Assembly (NCBI GenBank): GCA_030737835.1
Contig: CM060853.1
Location: 434,001-498,000, forward strand
Direction of reading: 5' to 3'
Length of the DNA: 64,000 nucleotides
Source of the DNA: Acorus gramineus
Lineage: Eukaryota; Streptophyta; Magnoliopsida; Acorales; Acoraceae
Shown here: piece after piece, positions 33,878-45,892 of the stretch
Layout: each line of letters begins with the position of its first letter
Numbering within the stretch: the stretch's first letter is position 1
Notes under the pieces: model-generated
What the model was told of the DNA's origin: nothing
The model's database searches: none
The model's input: the letters and a program-made list of their open reading frames with translations, nothing else
Translations under genes and position numbers: made by a program

Positions 33878-36457
33878 TGTTATATATGTGTCACTTTTTG
33901 CCTTCTGGTCACCATTGGAGCATTCTGGCAGTTTTTCAACTTTTTCTTTTTTTCGATCGGAACCGCTAAAATTTTGGATTTTTTGCTATCATCATGAGCT
34001 TGAGAACTCCGATTGAAAATCTAACTACATATTATGTGTCCTGGTGCCATTTCAAGCCACTCACAAAAATTTCATCGAATTCCGGTAACGTTTCAGAATT
34101 TCGTAGTTCCGAATCATATCCAGGTTTTGACCAAGCGAAAAGTCATTGGAAGACTTGACCAAGTCAAAGAGGACTTTGACCAAGTCAAGTTTGACCCTTG
34201 ACTTGGTCAATTGGTTTTTTTTTTGTGTGGTTGGGTTGACTCAAAGTCAATCCCCACCAACCCAAATTGTTCTAAGTGTGTGAGTGTGTGTGTGTGTGGT
34301 CACTAGTGTGGACGTCCCCCTTCATCTTCATCTCCATCTCTCACTCACTCCATCACCCATTCCCTCTTCTTTCCTTTGTCCATTAGAGGTAGTAGAAGAA
34401 GAAGAAGAAGAAAACCCTAGAAGGGAAAAAGAAAGGTATGTGTGTGATCTACCTTTGTATGGTATTTGTTTTGATTTCCCTTTCTCTACCTCCCTCTCAT
34501 GGCTTCCCCCCCTATTTCAGCCATTTTTAGGGCTTGAGAGTGGCTGAGGTGGTGGTGGTCTTAGTGGTGGCGGTTGTGGTGGTTTGGTGCGCAAAGGGCA
34601 CCCGAGCTTCCTCCCTTTTCCTTTCCCTCCTTGTTGGTAAGTCTTCCTCCTCCCTTAGCTTGTTTAGATGATTGATTAGGGTGTTTAAGTGGTTATGCAT
34701 GCTTTGCATAGGTGTTAGGGGGTGTGGGTGGGCTGAGGAGGGGGTGGAAGGGGCTCGGGCGCGCGCGCGTACGCGCAGACGCGCGGGCGTGCGCGCGGGG
34801 TGCTGCGCGGGGGCGCAGTGCGCGCGGGTACGCTCTTCGCTGGACGCACGGTGCGCGCAAGGGTGCGCGCGCGCGCAGCAGCGCGTCTGGGCGCACGGGC
34901 AGGGGCGCGGCAGTGCGCCAGGGGCACTGGAGCGCATGCGTGCGTGCGCGTGCGGGGGGCCACGCGTGTGGCTGCCTGAGGGTTTGGGTGGGTGTCGGGG
35001 CACTCGGACTCACGTGCGTATGCGCGCGCTAGCATGCATGCGAGTCCGTATGCATGCTTGTCCGAGTATTGGGTATTTCTAGTAAATTTCGTGTGTATTT
35101 GTGTAGTTTACTAACCATATTGAATGCCCATGTCTTGCAGATCTTGACGGACGGTCACGCAACAACCCGGGTTTCGGTCAGTGGGACAATCCAACCCAGT
35201 AGGGAGGCGTTCGATGCACGTAGGCGTGCATTGCCCTCCCCAGGGGCACCATAGTTGCATATTAGCTAGTATTAATTGCAAACTATGCATGCATGAATAT
35301 TTTGTTGTATCCATGCCCCCTTAGACCTGCATGTTAGGGATATGCACCCTTATATTGATTATTATGATGTGTTCATGCCACCTTAGATTTGTATGCTAGG
35401 GATATACACCCTTACATCATGATAGAGGCCCATGCCTGCCTAGACACCTTGCCCGACCTGTGCATGTTCCCAAGTAGTTTAATTTGATTAAATCAAGTGT
35501 GAGCATGCCTTAGAGAATATTATAACCTCGTTGTTATAATATGTGTCGCCCCGCATCTTAGTTATGCGTCCTGGATGAATTCTTGTGAATTCATGACATT
35601 AGTAGAGTTACCATCGGTGTCGACGGATCCATGAGGATCGTATCCGCGTGACTAGGACTAGGCTGTCTTCTCCTTATTGGTTGGGATCTGAGGTAGGAAC
35701 TCCTCGGCGTTAGCTGGCCTGACAGAGGGCTCCCATCTGTAGGTACCTCCTGATGTGTTTCAGACTGTGCTGATCGTGGGAGTATACCAGGTGGATGCTA
35801 CGAGGGTGGGAGAGGCTACCCGGTGGGACCAGGGGTGGGAAGCGGTCTAGTATGCTCCAAGAGGCCCATGTCACCCCCTCGGAGAGGGTGAGGGTGAGGG
35901 GGGGGGGAGGTGGGTTGGCGATGAAACAACCCATTAGAATGTTGTTGTTGCGCCCGTGTTAGGGGATATGAATTGTATAAGGTTGATATGAATTGTGATG
36001 CATGGGTTGTGCTATTCACTGAGCGTGTAGCTCACCCCTCGCATATATTTTTTCTCCAGTGATATCTGAGTCGGATTTGAAGGAGGAGCTCCCCGAGGCA
36101 CATCAGCGGTAGTGGAGCAGCGTCACGTTCTGCGAGTGAGAGGCCATCAGCATCCCCCTTTGATTGTATGTATTGTATTCCGTGCTTGGGCACACGTTTG
36201 TATTATATTTGGATGTCGTTGTATATATATTGGCTCTCACAGGACAGTTGATTATGTATCGAGTCTGTAATATGTCTTTGAATTACAGATTCAGTCTTTT
36301 AGCTTCCGCTATTTGTGTATATATCATGTCAGCCACATTGTTGTCTGTGTTGTCATTTTCGATGTTGTTTAGAGTGTGTTATTGACCTTCTGTATAGACT
36401 GCTGATATCATATATACCATTGCCACGCCTCGGGGACGGCCACCCTGGGGCGTGACA
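33878..36457 (+). repeat. 5' LTR of element C
   Basis: 2,580 bp from TGTTATATATG to GGGGCGTGACA. U3 carries nine TTGAC/GTCAA cores in 96 bp (34155-34250), then a (GT)n run and a pyrimidine-rich stretch. A putative intron runs from 34637 (GGTAAGTC) to 35140 (CTTGCAG) and encloses the GC-rich block 34740-34990; CTAAC at 35111-35115 could be a branch site. The stem-loop lies at 35202-35240. The G-rich tract GGGTGAGGGTGAGGGG lies at about 35886-35910. Confidence 0.93.
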
Positions 36458-36462
36458 AAAGT

Positions 36463-36474
36463 TGGTATCAGAGC
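36463..36474 (+). other. Primer binding site of element C
   Basis: TGGTATCAGAGC, complementary to the 3' end of initiator methionine tRNA, 5 bases after the 5' LTR. Confidence 0.92.
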
Positions 36475-36571
36475 CTGGTCCTGTCAGAGCCAATTGTTTT
36501 CTTAGAGATGAGTCCTAGGATTTCTATATGAGTATTCTGATCCTAGTGTCTGATTTTCTTAGGTTGCTGAT

Positions 36572-37760
36572 ATGCCTCCTCGCAGAGGAATGCGTGGACG
36601 TGGTCCCTCTCGGCCTTGGGAGGTTCCCGGACCTACCAGAGGTGAGGATGCTACTGGAGAGTCCTCGGCTATGGGGCCAGGACTGGCACAGGAGCCTCCT
36701 GCATGGGAGCGTGCTTACGCTCGGATAGCAGATCTAGTGGAGACTCAGACTAGAGCACAGGAGGCCCAGACTAGGGCGTTAGCTGGCAGGCAGAGAGATC
36801 CAGGAGCTGCGGGCGGCCCGCGAGGCAGTTCCACAGGTCCCCTTGGTGGCAGATCCACCGGTGGTGGCCGACATACCCCCTGTCCCAGTGGTGATTCCAG
36901 TAGTGGGAGTTCAGGATCCCCTGGAGAGGGAGGTGGAGCTAGAGGCTGCGGCACGAGTGCATCAGAGCGGCCTCACTGCCTTTCTGAAGCTCCACCCTCC
37001 CGAGTTCCATGGCCAGACGGCGGACCCCCTTGCCCCTGAGCGTTGGTTGATGGAGGTAGACAAGATCTTCTCGACCATGCACTGCACCGACCGCCAGCGT
37101 GTCTCACTGGCCACCTTCATGTTGAAGGGTAGCGCCGCCGACTGGTGGGCTACCCGATCGGTGGACATCCCTGAGGGAGTGGAGCGACTTCTATGGGCTG
37201 GATTCTGGAGGTACTTTCTGGAGGAGTACTTCCCGTTTTTGACACGCCAGATCGTGATGCGAGAGTTCGAGCAGCTGACGCAGGGCTCCATGTCAGTCGC
37301 TGACTACTCCACACATTTCACGAGGCTTTCCCGGTTCGCCCCCGCCTTGGTGATGGATGAGGAGACGCGATGCCGTCGTTTTGAGATGGGTCTCATTAGC
37401 ACCATCCAGGTGCATGTCACCTCACAGGCGTTCACGAGGTACTCAGACTTGGTGTCTCGTGCGAAGACAGTCGAGCGAGACCTTGGGGTCCCTTTGGGGG
37501 TTCCAACCCCTTCTGCAGACCAGAGGCCCCCCAGGAGCCAGGACCAGGGACATCGCAAGAAGAAGCGGCCCCACTTTGATCAGTCAGCGGCCGCTGCTAC
37601 TCCAGTCGATGTGGTGCTAGCGCGAGGTCCAGCACCCATTGCGGCAGTACCAGTTCAGGCTAGGCGATCAGAGACGCGGCGCTGTTACCATTGCCAGCGT
37701 CTCGGGCATATTTTATATAATTGCTCTGATGCTGGCCGACCCCGTGTGCTGCACCAGTAG
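36572..37760 (+). pseudogene. Gag of element C, broken
   Basis: The start (MPPRRGMRGRGPSR) is shared by all Tekay copies in the window. A one-base deletion near 36793, in the QAREIQEL region, shifts the frame; the downstream frame 36843-37760 holds the gag domain (PPEFHGQTADPLAPERWLME, FMLKGSAADWWATR, ADYSTHFTRLSRFAPAL). The zinc knuckle CYHCQRLGHILYNC (37683-37724) keeps the C-X2-C-X4-H-X4-C pattern. A TAG at 37758-37760 ends the frame just before the glutamine-rich linker. Gag would form the particle and bind element RNA. Confidence 0.92.
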
Positions 37761-38556
37761 CAGCAGCTGCAGCAGCAGCCACGCCAGCAGCAGCACCACA
37801 GCTCAGCAGCAGCAGCCACAGGGTGGCCAAGTTGACCAAAGGAGGCAGCCAGTGCAGCCTGCGAGGCGTGCCCCTGCTCCTCAGCCGCAGCTTGTTCAGG
37901 TTCGAGTTGCAGCACTTTCAGCCGAGGAGGCGCAAGCTTTGGGTAGCATGGTCCGAGGTATTGTTTTGATCTCCCAGCTCCCTGCATATGTGTTATTTGA
38001 TTCCGGAGCCACGCACTCGTTCGTGTCTCCCGTTTTTGCGAGACAGATGGGCGTGGTGTCCGCACCTATGGATGTTATGCTGGTGATATCATTGCCCGTC
38101 GGAGACCGTATTCTCCTCCGTTCTGTTTACCGGGGGTGTACCGTGGCGATTGCGGAGCATGAGTTTCCAGTAGAGTTGGTAGAGCTCGCCATGACGGACT
38201 TCGATGCCATCCTGGGAATGGATTGGCTCTCAGCTAGTCACGCCAGCATCGACTGTTTTGCAAAGTCGGTGTCTTTCCACCTTCCGGGTCGGAGATCTTT
38301 CCAGTTCGTGGGCGATCGGGACATAGCCCCTTTGGGGTTCGTGTCATCTATCCAGGCGTGGAGACTCCTTCAGGGAGGATGTGAGGGCTTTCTGGCGTAT
38401 ATTGCTGAGGAGGATGCACCACTGCGGGCAGATATCAGTCAGACTCCGGTCGTGGCGGAATATCCGGAGGTTTTCCCTGATGATCTTCTGGGATTACCGC
38501 CGGATCGCGCGATCGAGTTTGAGATTAATCTAATTCCGGGGACCGAGCCGATTTGA
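37761..38556 (+). pseudogene. Protease region of element C
   Basis: After a CAG-rich linker the frame encodes the retropepsin with active site DSGATHSF (Asp-Ser-Gly at 37999-38007) and the family block TDFDAILGMDWLSASHASID. The C-terminal linker AEYPEVFPDDLLGLPPDRAI leads to reverse transcriptase. A single missing base near 38550 creates the TGA at 38554-38556 and separates it from the next frame. The protease would cleave the Gag-Pol polyprotein. Confidence 0.92.
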
Positions 38557-39960
38557 GAGCTCCGTACCGGATGGCCCCAGCAGAGCTGAAGGTGCTCAAG
38601 GAGCAGTTGGAGGAGTTGCTCGAGAAGGGCTTCGCACGTCCGAGTGTTTCTCCGTGGGGAGCCCCTGTTTTGTTCGTTCGGAAGAAGGACGGTTCGCTGC
38701 GTCTTTGTATTGATAGGCAGCTGAACAAGCGGACCGTGAAGAACAAGTACCCCTTGCCACGGATTGACGATCTGTTTGACCAGCTCCAGGGAGCGCGTGT
38801 CTTTTCTAAGATCGATCTCCGTTCGGGCTACTATCAGCTGAAGATCCGGGAGTCAGATATTCCGAAGACGGCCTTTCGTACCCGTTATGGGCACTACGAG
38901 TTCCGAGTACTGCCGTTTGGGTTGACAAATGCGCCGACAGCCTTCATGGATCTGATGAACCGGGTGTTTCGGCCCTTCCTCGACTCCTTCGTAGTAGTCT
39001 TCATCGATGATATTCTGGTGTACTCGAGGAGTCTTGAGGAGCACGCTGACCATCTCCACACTGTCTTGGAGACTTTGGCCCGACATCAGTTGTTCGCCAA
39101 GTTCAGTAAGTGCGAGTTTTGGTTGGAGCGTATGGCCTTTCTAGGCCACGTGATTTCCGGCGAGGGTATATCTGTGGACCCGGACAAGACGCTCGCTGTG
39201 TCGAATTGGCGTCGACCGTCGAACCCCACAGAGATTCGGAGCTTCCTGGGTTTAGCGGGTTATTATCGGAGGTTTGTCGAGGGTTTCTCGAAGATAGCTG
39301 TTCCTCTGACCCGCCTCACTCGGAAGGATGTCCGGTTCGAGTGGTCCCCAGCTTGCGAGGAGAGCTTCCTGGAGTTGAAGCGAAGGCTCACCTCAGCGCC
39401 AGTTCTTACCATTCCGTCTGGGAGTGGTGGATTCGCAGTCTACTCCGATGCATTGCGGTTGGGTGTGGGTTGCGTCCTGATGCAATATAGTAAGGTTGTG
39501 GCTTACGCGTCACGTCAGTTGAAGCCCCATCAGCAGAATTACCCCACCCATGACTTAGAGTTAGCAGCGATCATCTTTGCGCTGAAGATGTGGAGGCACT
39601 ACCTCTATGGCGAGGAGTTCGAGCTCTTCACTGATCGCTTGCAGTCCCAGCCGGAGCTCAACATGCGTCAGAGACGTTGGGTCGAGTTCCTGAAGGACTA
39701 TGATTGTGACATCGCTTACCATCCGGGTAAGGCGAATGTCGTGGCCGATGCTCTCAGCAGGCAGCCCTTGGGCATGGCCGCCCACTTGGCTGTACGTCGT
39801 TGGAGGCTTCTGGAGGAGGCCGCTTGCTGGATCAGCGTTCGAGAGACACCTGCGGGTGTCTTTTTGGCCAGGCTAGTGGTGCAGCCCGTTCTTCTCGATG
39901 AGATCCGCACGGCTCAGGGGCAGGATCCTCATTTTCTAGTCCTCTCTGAAGGCGTCGCCC
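38553..39960 (+). pseudogene. Reverse transcriptase and RNase H of element C
   Basis: Long open frame. Reverse transcriptase motifs are in order: [43 protein letters not shown] and FIDDILVYS (catalytic FIDD at 39000-39011), then [11 protein letters not shown]. RNase H follows (FAVYSDA, then [20 protein letters not shown]). Its next segment, [12 protein letters not shown] near 39630, is shorter than in relatives, a small in-frame deletion that removes part of the RNase H core. ADALSR marks the end of RNase H. The frame is lost at about 39960. This is the best-preserved enzyme region in the window. Confidence 0.93.
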
Positions 39961-41110
39961 GGGCGAGCGTCCGGACTACCAGATTCGCGAGGACGGAATC
40001 CTGCGGTTCAGAGGTCGAGTATGCATTCCTGACGACACAGAGTTGAAGCAGAAGATCTTGGACGAGGCCCATCGTTCGAGGTACACAGTGCATCCTGGTG
40101 GCACGAAGATGTACAGGGGCCTTCGTCGTGGCTACTGGTGGCGCGGGATGAAGGCGGATATTGGCCGTTTCGTTGCCCGTTGCTTGGTATGCCAGCAGGT
40201 GAAGTCGGAACATCAGCGTCCTGCGGGGAAGCTGCAGTCCATTGAGATTCCTCAGTGGAAGTGGGAGCAGATCACCATGGACTTCGTTTCGGGCTTGCCG
40301 AGGTCACGTTCGGGTCGCGATGCCATCTGGGTAATCGTCGACCGACTGACTAAGTCCGCTCATTTCCTCCCCATTCGACTCACCGATTCTCTGGACACCC
40401 TGGCGCAGTTGTTTGTCTCCGAGATTGTTCGTCTCCATGGCACTCCCGTCAGCATCATTTCTGATAGAGACGCGAGATTTACTTCGAGGTTCTGGCGTAG
40501 CCTTCAGCACGCCCTTGGTACGAACCTCCACTTCAGTACAGCGTTTCATCCGCAGACGGACGGCCAGTCAGAGAGGACGATTCAGACCCTGGAGGACATG
40601 CTGCGAGCTTGCGTTCTCGACTTTGGGGGCAGTTGGGAGAGGCATCTTCCGTTGGTGGAGTTTGCCTACAACAACAGCTACCACTCGAGTATTCGGATGG
40701 CACCATACGAAGCGCTCTATGGCCGCAGCTGCAGGTCCCCCTTGTGTTGGGACGAGGTCGGAGAGCGCCAGTTGGAGGGACCAGAGATCATCCACCAGAC
40801 CTCAGAGATGGTCAAGACGATTCGTGAGCGTATCCGAGTCGCTCAGAGCCGTCAGAAGAGCTACGCCGATCGTCGTCGCCGTGAGCTCGCCTTCGAGGTT
40901 GGTGACCATGTTTTCCTGAAGGTGTCCCCGACGAAGGGCATCTTCCGTTTCGGTGTGCGGGGCAAGCTGAGTCCACGTTTCATTGGGCCGTTCCTCATCC
41001 TCGAGCGGATTGGAGAGGTGGCCTATCGCATAGCCCTGCCCCCACAGTTGGCTCAAGCCCATGACGTCTTCCATGTCTCGCAGCTGAGGCGTTACGTCCA
41101 CATCCTGCTC
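39961..41110 (+). pseudogene. Integrase of element C
   Basis: The HHCC zinc-binding region is at 40060-40200 ([17 protein letters not shown], then CLVCQQ). The catalytic core has Asp in TMDFVSGLP (40280-40282), Asp in ISDRDARF (40463-40465) and Glu in SERTIQTLE (40571-40573); the last two are 35 residues apart, the normal DDE spacing. The C-terminal domain has [20 protein letters not shown] one-base deletion near 41100 (after RRYVH) shifts the frame out of the chromodomain. The integrase inserts the cDNA into the genome. Confidence 0.93.
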
Positions 41111-41356
41111 ACGTTATTCCGTTCGAGCCGCTCGTCTTTGAGCCGGACTTGTCATTCGTGGAGCAGCCGATCGAGATCCTGGACCGACGCGAGAAGAGGC
41201 TCCGCACCAAGACCGTCCAGCTGGTTAAGGTGCGATGGCAGCACCGTTCTGGTGCCGAGGCCACTTGGGAGCGCGAGGACGCCATGCGTGGCGCATATCC
41301 GCATCTTTTCCTCCCTAGATGTTTTTGTATTTATTTTGAGGACAAAATTTCCTAAG
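41111..41356 (+). pseudogene. Chromodomain of element C integrase, frameshifted
   Basis: The chromodomain reads in a frame different from the integrase core ([18 protein letters not shown], then [19 protein letters not shown]). In chromoviruses this domain recognises chromatin marks and steers insertion. It is cut off from the integrase by the deletion near 41100. Confidence 0.88.
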
Positions 41357-41366
41357 GGGGGAAGAA
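41351..41366 (+). other. Polypurine tract of element C
   Basis: CCTAAGGGGGGAAGAA immediately precedes the 3' LTR. Its 5' edge overlaps the end of the pol frame. Confidence 0.9.
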
Positions 41367-43941
41367 TGTTATATATGTGTCACTTTTAGCCTTCTGGTCA
41401 CCTTTGGGACATTTCTGGCAGTTTTTCAACTTTTTCTTTTTTCGATCGGAACCGCTAAAATTTTGGACTTTTAGCTATCATCATGAGCTTGAGAACTCCG
41501 ATTGAAATCTAACTGCACATTATGTGTCCTGGTGCCATTTCGAACCACTCACGAAAATTTCATCGAATTCCGGTAACGTTTTAGAATTTGGCAGTTTCGA
41601 ATCGTATCCGGGTTTTGACCGAGGAATGTCAAAGGGGACTTGACCAAGTCAAAGAGGACTTTGACCAAGTCAAGTTTGACCATTGACTTGGTCAAATGGT
41701 TTTGTTTTTTTGTGTGGTTGGGTTGACTCAAAGTCAATCCCCACCAACCCAAATTGTTCTAAGTGTGTGAGTGTGTGTGTGTGTGTGTGGTCACTAGTGT
41801 GGGCGTCCCCCTTCATCTTCATCTCCATCTCTCACTCCTCCATCACCCATTCCCTCTTCTTTCCTTTGTCCATTAGAGGTAGTAGAAGAAGAAGAAGAAG
41901 AAAACCCTAGAAGGGAAAAAGAAAGGTATGTGTGTGATCTACCTTTGTATGGTATTTGTTTTGATTTCCCTTTCTCTACCTCCCTCTCATGGCTTCCCCC
42001 CCCTGTTTCAGCCATTTTTAGGGCTTGAGAGTGGCTGAGGTGGTGGTGGTCTTGGTGGTGGCGGTTGTGGTGGTTTGGTGCGCAAAGGGCACCCGAGCTT
42101 CCTCCCTTTTCCTTTCCCTCCTTGTTGGTAAGTCTTCCTCCTCCCTTAGCTTGTTTAGATGATTGATTAGGGTGTTTAAGTGGTTATGCATGCTTTGCAT
42201 AGGTGGTAGGGGGTGTGGGTGGGCTGAGGAGGGGGTGGAAGGGGCTCGGGCGCGCGCGCGTCTGCGCGCGCAGTCAGGCGCGCTGGCGGGCGAGCGCGCG
42301 GGGTGCTGCACGGGGGCACAGTGCACGCGGGTACGCGCTGGGCTGGACGCACGGTGTGCTTGGCAGCGCGTCTCGGCGCACGGGCAGGGGCGCGGCAGTG
42401 CGCCAGGAGCGCTGGGGCCCATGCGTGCGTGCGCATTCATGCGTGCGCATGCGGGGGGCCATGCGTGTGGCTGCCCGAGGGTTCGGGTGGGTGTCGGGGC
42501 ACTCGGACTCGCGTGCGTACGTGCGCGCTAGCATGCGTGCGAGTCTGTATGCATGCCTGTCCGAGTATTGGGTATTTCTAGTAAATTTCGTGTGTATTTG
42601 TGTAGTTTACTCACCATATTGAATGCCCACATCTTGCAGCTTTTGACTGACGGTCACGCAACGACTCGGGTTTCGGTGAGTGGGACAATCCAACCCAGTA
42701 GGGAGGCGTTCGATGCACGTAGGCGTTCATTGCCCTCCCCTGGGGCACCATAGTTGCATATTAGCTAGTATTAAATGTAAACTATGCCTTGCATGAATAT
42801 TATGTTGTATCCATGCCACCTTAGACCTGCATGCTAGGGATATGCACCCTTATATTGATTATTATGATGTATCCATGCCACCTTAGATTTGTATGCTAGG
42901 GATATACACCCTTACATCATGTTAGAGACCCATGCCTGCCTAGACACCTTGCCCGACCTGTGCATGTTCCCAAGTAGTTTAATTTGATTAAATCAAGTGT
43001 GAGCATGCCTTAGACAATATTATAACCTCGTTGTTATAATATATGTCTCCCTGCATCTTAGTTATGCGCCCTGGATGAATTATTGTGAATTCATGACATT
43101 AGTAGAGTTACAATCGGTGTCAACGGATCCAAGAGGATCATATCTGCGTGACTAGGCTGTCTTCTCCTTATTGGTTGGGATCCGAGGTAGGAACTCCCCG
43201 GCATTAGCTGGCCTGACAGAGGTAGGTACCTCCTGATGTGTTTCGGACTCTGCTGATCGTGGGAGTATACCAGATGTATGCTACGAGGGTGGGAGAGGCT
43301 ACCCGGTGGGACCAGGGGTGGGAAGCGGTCTAGTATGCTCCAAGAGGCCCATGTCACCCCCAGGAAAGGGTGAGGGTGAGGGGGGGGGGGTGGGAGGTGG
43401 GTTGGCGATGAAATAACCCATTGGAATGTTGATGTTGTGCCCGTGTTAGGGGCTATGAATTGTATAAGGTTGATATGAATTGTGATGCATGGGTTATGCT
43501 ATTCACTGAGCGTGTGGCTCACTCCTCGCACATATTTTTCTACAATTATATCTGAGTCGGATCTGAAGGAGGAGCTCCCCGATCCACATCAGCAGTAGCG
43601 GAGCAGCGTCACGTTCTGTGAGTGAGAGGCCATCAGCATCCCCCTTTGATTGTATGTATTGTATTCCGTGCTTGGGCACACGTTTGTATTATATTTGGGT
43701 GTCGTTGTATATATATTAGCTCTCACAGGACAGTTGATTATGTATCGGGTCTGTAATATGTCTTTGAATTACAGGCTCAGTCTTTTAGCTTCCGCTATTT
43801 GTGTATATATCATGTCAGCCTCATTGTTGTCTGTGTTGTCATTTTCGATGTTGTTTAGAGTATTTTATTGATCTCCTGTATAGACTGCTGATATTATATA
43901 TATTTGCCACGTATTGGGGACGGCCGCCCTGGGGCGTGACA
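41367..43941 (+). repeat. 3' LTR of element C
   Basis: 2,575 bp, the partner of 33878-36457. Eleven TTGAC/GTCAA cores lie at 41614-41737. The putative intron is 42128-42639 (GGTAAGT...TTGCAG) with the GC-rich block 42245-42480, which differs from the 5' LTR by indels. The stem-loop at 42701-42739 has one mismatch (CGTTCA for CGTGCA). The G-rich tract is at about 43368-43395. A short deletion near 43220 removes part of the repeated TCCCATC box. Confidence 0.93.
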
Positions 43942-45610
43942 AAGTATGCACCCGGTTATTAACCCAGGTTTAATCATGCTAGATATTACTAACATAGGGA
44001 GGTAGTACTATAAATAGAGACTACCTAAGGTATGCATATTCTATACATTCATATTAACACACATCACGCATGCCCATGCACGAAGGGTGCATGTAAACAT
44101 AATAATTCACACATGAATATGATACATAGACAAGTATATGGTAGAAAATAGGGGGTTCTATACAATATACGAGCTATACTAACCTAGCATGCAAATACCT
44201 TGCATATTATGGGTTAGACATGATCATACTACTTATCTAAATAAGTAGTATAGTCAGGGTTCCCAACGGATGCACGACGCACGACTACGTGCATCCAACG
44301 CTTCCCGAATGGTTGGATCGAACCACTCACCGATACCCGGATCGCCGCGCGTCCGATCTACGAGATCTGCAAAACACAACCAATGATTCACAATTAAAAT
44401 ATGGAACCTCCTATCACACATATAAGCCTACTTAATGAAGACCCTAATTCCTTATACTTCCATATTATCACACAAGACACATGCAAACAACTCCTTGACA
44501 CACAACCGTGCAAAACTGCCAATCCTGCTGCAACCAGCCCTACTAATTGATCTCCACAGCACCAAATACACATCCAAAAATTATGAACTAAATCATACAC
44601 ATTCTCTGATATGCTGGGATAATAATCCATGAAGATAGTAGAACCTAATTTTGCCTCTACAAGCCCGAAATAAATTATTTCCAGAAGAAGGTCAATTCCT
44701 ACGTGAATCTGGACAGGCCATGCAAAACAGGTTCTAACTTACAACACAGATATCATAATGACCCCAAATTTCATATATAATATCTAGACACATAGATGAT
44801 CAAATCATAAGAAGACATAATCCTAAAAATATGCCTCTAAATTCTAGATTCACTGAGATCTTAAAAGACAGAGAGCTGCCTTACCAAAACAGGGGGAGGG
44901 AAATGGGGAGATGAGGGGTTCTCGACACACCCACGACCACCTCAACCACCACCACCACTACCACCACCTCATCAGCATCTCCTCAAGCCCTTCATGGCAG
45001 AAAACAGGGGTGCAAAAGGGGGGGGGTATGAGAGGGAGCTAAGGAGAGGAGAATCAACAACAACAACAACAACAACATGAATGCACACACACACACCTTA
45101 ATCATCTTCTTTGCACCCCCCTTTTGTGCTTCTTCTCCTCCTTCACTTACTGATTTTTTTCTTCTTTAAAACTCACTAAAGAAAGCCTAAAAGGGAGAGA
45201 AAAGAGAGGGACGTTGGAGGGAGAGGGAGAGAGAGAGTTCTCACTCTCAAAGGGTGTTTAATGCCCAAAAAGTGGGTGGTTGGGGGGGGGGGGGGGGGTT
45301 TGACCTTGTCAACCCAATGAAGAAAACAAACAAAACCCATTGACTTGACAAAGTCAACTTTGACTGGTCAAAGTCTCCATTTGATAATCCAGAATCGACC
45401 AAAACCCGGATACGATTCAGAACTATATAATTTTCTAAAACGTAACCAGAACTCGATGAAATTTTTATGGGTAGTACAAAACGGTATCAGGACCCATAAT
45501 ATGCAGTTAGATTTTCAATCAGAGTACTCCAACTCCCGTAGGTGGCTAAAAGCCAAAATTTTAGCGACTCCGATAAAAAAAATAAGGCTCCAAATAACAC
45601 AGGCATAACA

Positions 45611-45892
45611 GAGTGAGGGGATTTTGAGGAGAGTAGTGTGAGTGAAGATGTGAGGGCTTCTTTGGATGCTATTTAGGAGATGTTGGAGAGGGATGAGGAA
45701 GTTGTGGTGGGCATAGTTGGTGTAGGGGAGGGTGTAGGTGTTGTGGATGATGAAGTGGGTACCACAGAGGTTAGAAGGGTTGATGTCGAGGCCATAGAGG
45801 CTGGGGGTGATGAGGGTGGGGAGGATGATGGAGACAATGATCGGATAGTCGTCCTTGATGAGGTCGAGACGGATACTCCAGGGGCCATATAA
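45611..45892 (+). pseudogene. PMD gene fragment, acidic region
   Basis: One frame encodes GDFEESSVSEDVRASLDAI, a TAG, then an acidic, valine-rich stretch (ERDEEVVVGIVGVG ... GGDEGGEDDGDNDRIVVLDE) ending in TAA at 45890-45892. It continues the frame that stops at 31822 once LTR D1 is removed. No domain is identifiable; its assignment to the PMD gene rests on position and frame. Confidence 0.4.

Larger units (their letters stand above)
33878..43941 (+). mobile_element. Nearly full-length Tekay-type chromovirus C
   Basis: A 10,064-bp element with both LTRs, primer site, polypurine tract and the complete domain order gag, protease, reverse transcriptase, RNase H, integrase, chromodomain, flanked by a perfect TSD AAGTA (33873-33877 and 43942-43946). 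The long LTRs, initiator-Met primer site and chromodomain place it in Tekay/Del. At least five frame-breaking lesions (near 36793, 37758, 38549, 39960 and 41100) make it non-autonomous. The LTRs differ at scattered sites and in the GC-rich block, so it is not a very recent insertion. Confidence 0.95.
31823..45610 (-). repeat. Solo LTR D1, split by element C
   Basis: The LTR is 31823-33877 plus 43947-45610 (about 3.7 kb), beginning TGTCACACCCC and ending AGGCATAACA on the plus strand. Flanks AAGTG (31818-31822) and GAGTG (45611-45615) form a TSD with one mismatch. There is no internal region, so it is a solo LTR left by recombination. It matches D2 and D3 in reverse orientation. Element C inserted at AAGTA. 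The stem-loop inner stem is at 44276-44295. A block of CAAGCAT repeats lies at 33525-33610, and a poly-G run at about 45280-45298. Confidence 0.85.
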
